From Pseudomonadota bacterium (lineage in GTDB: Bacteria > Pseudomonadota > Gammaproteobacteria > Burkholderiales > Usitatibacteraceae): a DNA stretch of 64,000 bases. This document shows positions 26,969 to 35,009 of the stretch, one piece after another. The stretch is from positions 1-64,000 of the forward strand of contig JAKOWJ010000161.1 of the NCBI GenBank assembly GCA_029781595.1. The letters are read 5' to 3'. The translations under genes were made by a program, and so were the position numbers. The notes below the pieces were generated by a model. The model made no database searches. It had not been told where the DNA came from and saw only the letters and a program-made list of their open reading frames with translations. The first letter of the stretch is position 1. The number at the start of each line of letters is the position of its first letter.

Positions 26969-27115
26969 CTACTGGCGGTCGGCGGCCTCGTCCTCGGCCA
27001 TCTTCGCGGTCACGAACCGGTACAGGAAGCCGGCGATCACGAAGATGATGACGATGACGGCGAGGCTCATGAGGCCCACGTCGCTCGAAAAGAGCTCCTT
27101 GGTCACGGAGTTCAT
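26969..27115 (-). CDS. DUF3149-like single-TM small protein (48 aa)
   Basis: MNSVTKELFSSDVGLMSLAVIVIIFVIAGFLYRFVTAKMAEDEAADRQ. Confidence 0.8.
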   Translation of the reverse strand: MNSVTKELFSSDVGLMSLAVIVIIFVIAGFLYRFVTAKMAEDEAADRQ

Positions 27116-27180
27116 GGTCTTGTCCCCTGGTCCTGGTGGTGGCGTCGGCCCCAACCTAGCCCGCCGTCGCGGGGTTTTTC

Positions 27181-27194
27181 CTGATGCCGATCAA
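27181..27194 (-). promoter_or_regulatory. FNR/Crp-family-like palindrome TTGAT-CGGC-ATCAG
   Basis: 9 of 10 FNR-consensus (TTGATnnnnATCAA) positions; centred ~40 bp upstream of the TSS implied by TAGGTT (27154-27159). Confidence 0.5.
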
Positions 27195-27201
27195 ACCCCG
27201 C

Positions 27202-28476
27202 TCAGGCCGGGCGGCCGGCCCGGGGCGGCGGCAGGCGCCCCTCCAGGAGCTTGAGCGCCTGGTAGAGGATGGGGTCGCCCGGCCCGCCGCTGGGCGCGAT
27301 GATGTCCACCGGCAGCGTCGGGCGCACCGCCTCGCGCGGCGTGCCGTCGGGGTGGAAGATGCGCGAGGCCGGGAATCGCGCCTCGATCCCCGAGCCGGGG
27401 AGCCGAATCTCGTGGGCGTCGCCCCGCACCCCGGCCATGCGCGTGCCCACGAGCGTCGCCTTCGCCACGGCCTCCAGGCCCACCGCGAGGGACTCGCCCT
27501 CGCCCGCCGTCCAGGCGTCCACCAGCACGACGACGGGCGCCGTGTACGTGAACGGGCCGCGCGGCACCACGCGGTCCGCGGGCTGGGCGGAGAGGTGCCG
27601 GCCGTGCGGCACGCGCACGATCCACGGCGTCTCGCGCACGGCGAAGCGGCCCAGCAGCGCCTCGGCCACGGCGGGCGACCCGCCCGACTGCGTCTCGCGC
27701 AGGTCCAGGATGAGGGCGCGCGTGTCGCGGAAGAGGAGCATCGCCGCGTCGAAGTGGCGCACCAGGCTCGCCTCGGCGAGGTTGTTCTTGGGGCGCAGGT
27801 ACCCGAGGTCGCGGCTCTCGCCGATCCGGCGGGCGACGACCGGCGGGGTGCCGGCCGGCGGCAGGTCCTGGCGCTCGATCTCGAGCCTCCGCACGCGGCC
27901 ACCGGCGCGCACCTCGATCGCCACCTGGCCGGCCCACGGCCCGGCGAGCAGCCGGCGCAGGGCCCAGTTGCGCGCGTGCGGATCCGACTGGCGAGCGCCG
28001 CGCAGCAGGGCGCGCACCGCCGCCTCCACGGGCTGGCCCCGCACGGCGGCGACGCGCATGCCGGGAACGGCGCCCGCCACGTCCGCCACGCTGCCGGCCC
28101 GCACGGCGGAGATCACGGCGTCGCCGCCGGTCCACTCGGCCCAGAGGTCGGTCGCCGACGGCAGCGGCCGCGGCGAGCCGGGCGCGTGGGCGTCGAGCCA
28201 CACGCTCTCGTCCGCCAGCTCCGCGAGCAGGCCGTCGAGCGCGGCGATCAGGGCGTCGCGCCCTTGCGCGCCCGCGGCACGCGGCCGCCACCGCGCGCGC
28301 GCCGCCCGCCAGTCCACGCCGCGATCGAAGTATGCGTACCGCGCCTCCACCGCCTTCCACAGCGTGTCGAAGTCCGCCGCCGGCCCCGGGGCCGCGGGCG
28401 CGGGCGCGGCGCGCGCGAGCGACGGTGCCGCCGCCAGGGCGAGGGCATCGCGCAGGAACCGCCGGCGGCTCGCCAT
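27202..28476 (-). CDS. S41 family peptidase-like exported protein
   Basis: Tat-like leader MASRRRFLRDALALAAAP; S41-like order RDTRALILDLRETQSGGSPAVAE, VVVLVDAWTAGEGESLA, GTRMAG. Confidence 0.72.
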   Translation of the reverse strand: MASRRRFLRDALALAAAPSLARAAPAPAAPGPAADFDTLWKAVEARYAYFDRGVDWRAARARWRPRAAGAQGRDALIAALDGLLAELADESVWLDAHAPGSPRPLPSATDLWAEWTGGDAVISAVRAGSVADVAGAVPGMRVAAVRGQPVEAAVRALLRGARQSDPHARNWALRRLLAGPWAGQVAIEVRAGGRVRRLEIERQDLPPAGTPPVVARRIGESRDLGYLRPKNNLAEASLVRHFDAAMLLFRDTRALILDLRETQSGGSPAVAEALLGRFAVRETPWIVRVPHGRHLSAQPADRVVPRGPFTYTAPVVVLVDAWTAGEGESLAVGLEAVAKATLVGTRMAGVRGDAHEIRLPGSGIEARFPASRIFHPDGTPREAVRPTLPVDIIAPSGGPGDPILYQALKLLEGRLPPPRAGRPA

Positions 28477-28490
28477 GCGCGGCGCGCGCC

Positions 28491-29054
28491 CTAGGGCGCG
28501 AGGGGCGGCGCCACGCCCTCGGGCAGGGGCGTGCGCGCGACGTTCATGACCATCGCGAGGAGCGTGTAGTACCCGCACAGCCCGCACAGGTCCACCACGC
28601 CGCGCTCGCCGAAGTGCTCGAGCACGCGCGCATAGGTCTCGTCGCTCACGCCGCGGTTCGCCTGCAGCTCCTGCAGGAAGTCGTGCACCGCCGCCTCGTC
28701 GGGCGCCATCGCGTCGGGGCGGCGACCCTCGGCCACCGCGCGGATGTGCCCGCGGGGCACGCCGGCGCGCTCGGCGATGGGCTCGTGGATGTGCCACTCG
28801 TACTGCTGCGACCAGCGGCGCGCGACCACGAGGATGGCGAACTCCGACAGGCGCGGGGGCAGGGCGCTGCGGTAGCGCAGGTACTCGCCCGTCTTCTGCA
28901 GGGGCGAGAGCAGGCCGGGGCTGCGCAGCAGCGGCACGAAGGGGCCGAACACGGCGCCGCGCGGCCCGGAGGCCAGCTCGGCGGCCGCCTCGCGCTGCGC
29001 CGGCGTGAGGCTCTCCGGGGGCTGCGCGGGCATGCGGTCGGATGGCGGGTTCAT
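28491..29054 (-). CDS. Carboxymuconolactone decarboxylase-like protein
   Basis: LSEFAILVVARRWSQQYEWHIHEPIA plus FGERGVVDLCGLCGYYTLLAMVMN. Confidence 0.85.
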   Translation of the reverse strand: MNPPSDRMPAQPPESLTPAQREAAAELASGPRGAVFGPFVPLLRSPGLLSPLQKTGEYLRYRSALPPRLSEFAILVVARRWSQQYEWHIHEPIAERAGVPRGHIRAVAEGRRPDAMAPDEAAVHDFLQELQANRGVSDETYARVLEHFGERGVVDLCGLCGYYTLLAMVMNVARTPLPEGVAPPLAP

Positions 29055-29232
29055 CGGCGTCCCTGGCTGGTGCGGCGCCGGCGGCGTCGCGGGTGACGGA
29101 AGACGCCCGCGATGATGTCACCGCGGGCCGGGGGACGGTCTTCGGGTATTCCCGCATCCGGGTCCCGGGGCCCATGCTGGTCGCGCGCGGCGCGCGCGTC
29201 GATGACCGGGGTCAAACGGGCCGCGGCGCCGC

Positions 29233-30399
29233 TCAGGCCGCGCGCGAGCGCCCCATGGAGACGGCCGCGACGCGGTTGCGGCCGCGGTGCTTGGCCACGT
29301 AGAGCGCCTCGTCGGCGCGCGCGATGAGCGCGTCGAGCGACTCGGGCCCCTCGTCGATGCGCGAGGCGACCCCGGCGCTGACCGTGAGCGACAGGTCGGC
29401 GCCGTCGATGCCGAACGAGGCGCGCTCGACGGCCTTGCGGATGCGCCCGGCGAGGGCCACGGCGCCGGGGCCGGGCACGTCCGGAAGCAGCAGGCAGAAC
29501 TCCTCGCCGCCGTAGCGCACGAGGATGTCCTCCTGGCGCAGCTGTTCGCCCACCACCTCCGCGAAGCGCCGCAGCACGCGGTCGCCGGCGAGGTGGCCGT
29601 GCGTGTCGTTCACGCGCTTGAAGTGGTCCACGTCCAGCAGCACCAGGGAGAGCGGCGTCTCCAGGCGGCGGGCGCGGGCGAGCTGGCGGCCGGCCAGCTC
29701 GAGGAAGGTGCGGCGGTTGAACACGCCGGTGAGCGGGTCCACGGAAGCGAGCTCGCGCGAGAGGTGCTCGGCGCGCTCGCGCTGCATCAGCAGGAACGAG
29801 ACCGTGGAGAGCAGGATCGCGCCCCAGGTCGCGAGCAGCGCCAACGCCTGCACGGGGGCCGGGGCGAGGAGGCCGCCGGCGGCCGACGGATCGAGCAGCG
29901 GCGCGGCGCCGCGCACCGCGAAGCTCGCCGCGCCGGTGGCGAAGCTGGCGAGGAAGAGCCCGTGGGGGCCCGCGCTCACGCCCGGCTCGCGCTTCCAGGC
30001 GACGGCGCCCACCGCGGCCGCGAACGCCGCGTGCAGCACGTTGGCGAGCGCGAAGCGCAGGGTCGGGTCGTCCAGGGGGATGCCCACGGCCAGCACGGCC
30101 ACGCCGGCCGCGGCGGCGGGCGCGATGCGCGGCAGGCGCTTGCCGCGGAACTCGAGGATGGCCGCGGCCGCGAGCGCGAAGGAAACCCCCAGCAGCCCGT
30201 TGGGCACCACCACCGAGGCCCAGTCCGGGATCTGCCCGCGCCCCGAGAAGAGGACGAACGCGCCCGCCTGCGCGAGGAGCGAGAGCGTCCAGGGCGCGAG
30301 GCCGGCGCCCAGGCGCCGCCCGGTGCCGATCCAGAGCGAGACGGCGAGGACCAGGTTGGTCGTCACCATCACGGCGAAGAGGGAGCGGACGTCGATCAT
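29233..30399 (-). CDS. Membrane diguanylate cyclase (GGDEF)
   Basis: DPLTGVFNRRTF, RQED inhibitory site, RYGGEEF; N-terminal TM region. Confidence 0.94.
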   Translation of the reverse strand: MIDVRSLFAVMVTTNLVLAVSLWIGTGRRLGAGLAPWTLSLLAQAGAFVLFSGRGQIPDWASVVVPNGLLGVSFALAAAAILEFRGKRLPRIAPAAAAGVAVLAVGIPLDDPTLRFALANVLHAAFAAAVGAVAWKREPGVSAGPHGLFLASFATGAASFAVRGAAPLLDPSAAGGLLAPAPVQALALLATWGAILLSTVSFLLMQRERAEHLSRELASVDPLTGVFNRRTFLELAGRQLARARRLETPLSLVLLDVDHFKRVNDTHGHLAGDRVLRRFAEVVGEQLRQEDILVRYGGEEFCLLLPDVPGPGAVALAGRIRKAVERASFGIDGADLSLTVSAGVASRIDEGPESLDALIARADEALYVAKHRGRNRVAAVSMGRSRAA

Positions 30400-30506
30400 G
30401 GCCGCAAGGCTAGGGGACCGCCCCCCGGCCCGCCGTGCGCCGCGTCACATCCTGCCCCTCGCGCGGGTGACAGGCGTAACGCCGCGCGTGAGGATCGAAA
30501 CGCAAG

Positions 30507-31475
30507 TCAGTCCACCCGGCCGATGCGCTGCACGACGGCCGAGAGCTTTCGCGCGTCGGCGTCCCAGAAGGCGCGGAACGCGGGCTGGTCGAGGTACTGC
30601 ACGGGCGTCTCCACCCTGGCCAGGGCCGAGCGGAACGCGGGATCCGCGGCGGCGGCGCGGGCGGCCTCGCGAAGGCGCTCGACGACCGGCGCGGGCGTGC
30701 CGGCGGGCACGAAGAGCCCCGTCCACTGCGAGAACCCGGCGTCGTAGCCCAGTTCCTTCAGGGTGGGAACGTCCGGCAGCGCCGGGTGGCGCGTCTCGCC
30801 CCAGGAAGCGAGGACGCGGACCTTGCCTGCCTTGAGGTGGCCCATGATCGACGACGGCCCGGTGGACAGGGCGTCGACGTTGCCGCCGAGCAGCGCCACC
30901 ACGGCGGGGCCGGCGCCGGTGAAGGGCACGTGCAGCATGCGCGTGCCGGCCGAGCCCATGAGCATCTCCATGGGCACGTGCATCGTGCCGTAGTTGCCCG
31001 AGGAGCCGTACGGGATCGCCCCCGGCGCGCGCCGCGCGGCCTCGAGCATGTCCTTCGCGCTCCGCCACGGGCTGTCGGCGCGCACCGCGAGCACGGTGGG
31101 ATCGGCCGTGAAGCGCGCGATGGGCTCGAGCTGCGCGAGCTGGTACATCGGCGCGCGCCCGAGCAGGCGGTCGGCTTCCGGGATGATCGAGATCGAGGAG
31201 AGCGCGAGGAGCACGGTGTAGCCGTCGGCCTTCGCCCGCGCCACGTACTGCATGCCCACGCCGCCGCCCGCGCCCGCCTTGTTCTCCACCACCACCGACT
31301 GGCGCAGGTGCCGGCCCATCGCCTCCGCCAGGGGCCGGGCCGTGATGTCCGCCACGCCGCCCGGCGGGAAGGGCACGATCATGGTGACCGTGCGCGTCGG
31401 GTAGTCGGGCTGGGCGGCGGCGGGCAGGGCGAGGGCGAGCGCGGCGCAGGCGGCGCCGGCGTAGCGGGCGAGCAT
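30507..31475 (-). CDS. Bug/TctC-family tripartite tricarboxylate transporter substrate-binding protein
   Basis: Signal peptide; VPFPPGGVADITARPLAEAMGRHL..VVVENKAGAGG. Confidence 0.92.
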   Translation of the reverse strand: MLARYAGAACAALALALPAAAQPDYPTRTVTMIVPFPPGGVADITARPLAEAMGRHLRQSVVVENKAGAGGGVGMQYVARAKADGYTVLLALSSISIIPEADRLLGRAPMYQLAQLEPIARFTADPTVLAVRADSPWRSAKDMLEAARRAPGAIPYGSSGNYGTMHVPMEMLMGSAGTRMLHVPFTGAGPAVVALLGGNVDALSTGPSSIMGHLKAGKVRVLASWGETRHPALPDVPTLKELGYDAGFSQWTGLFVPAGTPAPVVERLREAARAAAADPAFRSALARVETPVQYLDQPAFRAFWDADARKLSAVVQRIGRVD

Positions 31476-31560
31476 GGAGTTCCTCCTCTGGCCGGGGTCG
31501 GGGTCCCCGTTTTCGCCCATCCTAGCGCCAATCGGCCTGGCGGGTGGCGGCGGCCGGCGC

Positions 31561-32403
31561 CTAGATCGCGGGGACGGTGCGCGCCGCCCGGGGCGGGGCG
31601 AGGTCGAGCTCCTCGGCGATGGGCCGCGCGGGGAAGTGGAAGGGCACGGGACCGTCGGGCTGGGCGTGCAGGAACTGGCGCACGAAGGGGTCCGCGGAAT
31701 CGAGCATCTCCTGCGTGGGGCCGTGGCCCACGACGCGCCCCTCGCCCATGACGTAGAGGTAGTCGGCGAGCTTCACGGCCTCCGGCACGTCGTAGGTCAC
31801 CACCACGGAGGTGCTGCCCAGCGCGTCGTTGAGGGTGCGGATGAGGTTGCAGATCACGTTGAGCGTGATCGGGTCCAGGCCGGCGAAGGGCTCGTCGTAG
31901 ATCACGAGGTCCGGGTCGAGGGCGATGGCCCGCGCCAGGGCCACGCGCCGGGCCATGCCGCCCGAGAGCTCCGAGGGAAAGAGCCGGTGCGCGCCGCGCA
32001 GGCCCACCGCGTGCAGCTTCATCTTCACGAGGTCGGAGATGACGGGCTCGGGCAGCGTCGTGTGCTCGCGGATGGGGAAGGCCACGTTCTCGAACACGGT
32101 GAGGTCGCTGAACAGGCCGCCCTTCTGGAACATCATGCCGATCTGCCGGCGCAGCCGGTACAGGCCCTCGCGGTCCAGCGCGTGCACGTCGCGCCCGCAC
32201 ACCGTCACGCGGCCGCGCGCGGGCCGCAGGGCGCCGCCCATGATCTGCAGGAGAGTGCTCTTGCCGCAGCCGCTCGCCCCGAGGATCGCCACCACCTTGC
32301 CGCGGGGGATGTCCAGCTCCAGGCCGTCGATCACCGTGCGCCGCCCGTAGGCGAACGCGAGGTCGCGGATCTCGATGAGGCTGTCGCAGCCGGCGAAGGA
32401 CAT
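31561..32403 (-). CDS. MlaF-like ABC transporter ATP-binding protein
   Basis: GASGCGKST, LSGGMARRVALARAIALDPDLVIYDEPFAGLDPI. Confidence 0.88.
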   Translation of the reverse strand: MSFAGCDSLIEIRDLAFAYGRRTVIDGLELDIPRGKVVAILGASGCGKSTLLQIMGGALRPARGRVTVCGRDVHALDREGLYRLRRQIGMMFQKGGLFSDLTVFENVAFPIREHTTLPEPVISDLVKMKLHAVGLRGAHRLFPSELSGGMARRVALARAIALDPDLVIYDEPFAGLDPITLNVICNLIRTLNDALGSTSVVVTYDVPEAVKLADYLYVMGEGRVVGHGPTQEMLDSADPFVRQFLHAQPDGPVPFHFPARPIAEELDLAPPRAARTVPAI

Positions 32404-32444
32404 GGCGGCATTGTAAGCTAGCGCCAAACCACCCGGAGAGAGCC

Positions 32445-33284
32445 ATGGCCGAGATCCGCAACCTCGCCGTCTTCTGCGACTTCGAGAACGTCGCCTTGGG
32501 CGTTCGCGAGGCGAAATACGAGCGCTTCGACATCAGCAAGGTGCTCGAGCGCCTGCTGGTGAAGGGCAGCATCGTCGTGAAGAAGGCCTACTGCGACTGG
32601 GAGCGCTACAAGGAGTTCAAGGCGCCCATGCACCAGGCCTCCTTCGAGCTCATCGAGATCCCGCACGTGCGCATGTCCGGCAAGAACTCCGCCGACATCC
32701 GCATGGTCGTCGACGCCCTGGACCTGTGCTACACCAAGAGCCACGTGGACACGTTCGTCATCGTGAGCGGCGACTCGGACTTCTCGCCCCTGGTCTCCAA
32801 GCTGCGCGAGAACGCGAAGACGGTGATCGGGGTGGGCGTGAAGAAGAGCACGTCGGACCTGCTCATCGCCAACTGCGACGAGTTCATCTACTACGACGAC
32901 CTCGTGCGCGAGCTCCCGAAGCGCCAGCCCGCGCGCAAGGTGGAGGGCAAGGCCGAGGGCAAGGCCGCGGCCCCCGCGAAGGAGAAGGACAAGGAAAAGG
33001 AGCGCGACAACGGCGGCGGCTCGGGCAAGCGCCAGGAGGCCTTCGACCTGGTGCTCGAGACCGTCGACGACCTCATCGACGAGCGCGGCCTCGAGGAGAC
33101 GCTGTGGGGCTCGATGGTCAAGCAGGCCATCAAGCGCCGCAAGCCCGGCTTCAGCGAGAGCTACTACGGCTACCGCTCGTTCAACCAGCTCCTGGAGGAC
33201 CTCGAGGAGCGCGGCCTCGTCGAGCTCGAGCGCGACGACAAGAGCGGCGGCTACACCATCCGGTCCATCGCCCCCGCCGAGTAG
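32445..33284 (+). CDS. NYN (LabA/PIN-like) domain protein with C-terminal OST-HTH/LOTUS-like domain
   Basis: VFCDFENVALG, NSADIRMVVDAL, VIVSGDSDFSPLV; K/E-rich linker; VKQAIKRRKPGFSESYYGYRSFNQLLEDLEERGLVEL. Confidence 0.87.
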   Translation: MAEIRNLAVFCDFENVALGVREAKYERFDISKVLERLLVKGSIVVKKAYCDWERYKEFKAPMHQASFELIEIPHVRMSGKNSADIRMVVDALDLCYTKSHVDTFVIVSGDSDFSPLVSKLRENAKTVIGVGVKKSTSDLLIANCDEFIYYDDLVRELPKRQPARKVEGKAEGKAAAPAKEKDKEKERDNGGGSGKRQEAFDLVLETVDDLIDERGLEETLWGSMVKQAIKRRKPGFSESYYGYRSFNQLLEDLEERGLVELERDDKSGGYTIRSIAPAE

Positions 33285-33286
33285 CG

Positions 33287-34867
33287 CTAGCGCGGCGCCG
33301 GCCGGCCGCGGGCGGCGAGCGCGCGGCGGATGGCCCCGTCGGTGCGCGAGGCCCACGCGGCGTCGACGGCGAACGGTGCCGCCGCCGGCGCCACGCGCGG
33401 GGCGGACTTGGCGGCGGCCGCCGTCGCGCGCACGAAGAACGCGTCGGTGCGGTTCGCGAGGTCGCCCGTGGTGCGCACGTGCAGCGACTGGAAGGTGCCG
33501 CCCCCCGCGAGCCCCTGGTAGTCGCCCAGGAAGAGCCCGCCCGCGTTGGGGGCCGTCGAGAGGTCGAAGGGACCCGCCAGGCGCGCGTCGGACCAGGTCG
33601 TGCCGTCGGTGGAGCGGGCCAGGAAGTAGCCGGTGGGCAGCGTCGCGCGGTCGGGCGTGTTGTCGCGGAAGTCGTAGTAGGTCACGCCCACCGTGCCGTC
33701 GGCCAGCACGCGCACGGCGGGCGTGAAGGCGGGCACCGCCGGGTCCGCGTTCACTCGGACGGGCGCGGTCCAGGTGCGGCCGCCGTCGGGCGAGCGCGCG
33801 TAGGCGATCGCGTCGCGCGCGCCCCCGGAGAAGCGCGAATCCTGCCAGGCCACGTGCAGCGTGCCGCCCGGGCCCGCCGCCGCGGCCGGAAGGATGGCGC
33901 CGTCGCGCACGCCCTGGCCCGTGTCCGGGTCGCGCGTGCCGGTGCCGAGGTGGCTCGCCACGGTGACCGGCGCCGACCAGGTGAGGCCCCGGTCCGTCGA
34001 GCGCACGGCCACGACGGAGGCCGAGAGCACCGCGTTCTCGTCGCCGGCGATGACGGTGGCGACGTCGACGAGGGCGCCGTCGCTCGCCACCAGCAGGAGG
34101 TTTCCGATCGTCTGCGCGTCGGAGCCCGGGTCGAGGATCACGCGCGGCGGCTCCCAGGTGGCGCCGCCGTCGGTCGTGCGCGCGAAGAGGGCGGGCCCGC
34201 CGCCCGTCTGCGCGAGCCGGTCCCACACGGCGTAGGCGAAGCGCGCGTCGAAGGGATCGGCGGTGATCGCGTTCTTGTCGTTGAAGTAGGGCACGGTATC
34301 GGCGATGAGGGTCGCCGGCGGGCCCCAGGTGCGCCCGCCGTCCGCGGAGCGCGAGACCAGCATGGCGTTGGCCGAGCCGGCGGCGAACGAGGCGCCCGTG
34401 GTCGCGAGCGCCATGGCCCACGCCGTGCCGTCCGGGCCGAAGTCCACCCACGGGTCGGTGGCGCGGTCGAAGCCGCCGCCGTTTCCCGCCGTTCCGCCGC
34501 CGCAGCGCGAGAACGGCAGCGGCTGCCGCGCCCACGTGCGCCCGCCGTCGAAGGAGACGGCCGCGACGACGCCGCGCGCCGAGCCGTCGGACCAGCGGTC
34601 CTGCTGCCATGCGCCCAGCAGGTGGTCGGGGTTGGCGGGATTCGCCGCGAGGCTGGGCTCGACCTCCGCGTCGAGGAAGACGGTGCCGGTGCCCGGGCTG
34701 CAGCCCGCCGCGAAGGGCGTGGGCCCGGAGACCGCGGCGGTGGTCGCCGGCGGCGTCGCCGGCGTGCCGGTTCCGCTTCCGCCGCCGCCTCCGCCTCCGC
34801 CGCCGGAGCAGCCAGCGAGACCGCCGGCCAGGATCGCCAGGAGTGCCGCCGTCGCCCGCCTCGCCAT
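33287..34867 (-). CDS. BNR/Asp-box (sialidase-like fold) lipoprotein
   Basis: Lipobox LAGC then polyglycine; Asp boxes SFDGGRTW, SADGGRTW, TTDGGATW, STDRGLTW, SPDGGRTW, STDGTTW. Confidence 0.85.
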   Translation of the reverse strand: MARRATAALLAILAGGLAGCSGGGGGGGGGSGTGTPATPPATTAAVSGPTPFAAGCSPGTGTVFLDAEVEPSLAANPANPDHLLGAWQQDRWSDGSARGVVAAVSFDGGRTWARQPLPFSRCGGGTAGNGGGFDRATDPWVDFGPDGTAWAMALATTGASFAAGSANAMLVSRSADGGRTWGPPATLIADTVPYFNDKNAITADPFDARFAYAVWDRLAQTGGGPALFARTTDGGATWEPPRVILDPGSDAQTIGNLLLVASDGALVDVATVIAGDENAVLSASVVAVRSTDRGLTWSAPVTVASHLGTGTRDPDTGQGVRDGAILPAAAAGPGGTLHVAWQDSRFSGGARDAIAYARSPDGGRTWTAPVRVNADPAVPAFTPAVRVLADGTVGVTYYDFRDNTPDRATLPTGYFLARSTDGTTWSDARLAGPFDLSTAPNAGGLFLGDYQGLAGGGTFQSLHVRTTGDLANRTDAFFVRATAAAAKSAPRVAPAAAPFAVDAAWASRTDGAIRRALAARGRPAPR

Positions 34868-35009
34868 GCCGCCTCCCGTCCGGGAATGGGACCCGGCCGC
34901 ATTCTCGCCCTGCGCGCGCGCGCGCCGTGTCGCAGAGTGTTACGGCCGTCGCGCCGGGAGGGCCGGGCGTAGAATCGCCGGCACAGGATTCCAAAGAGGG
35001 AGGCACTCC

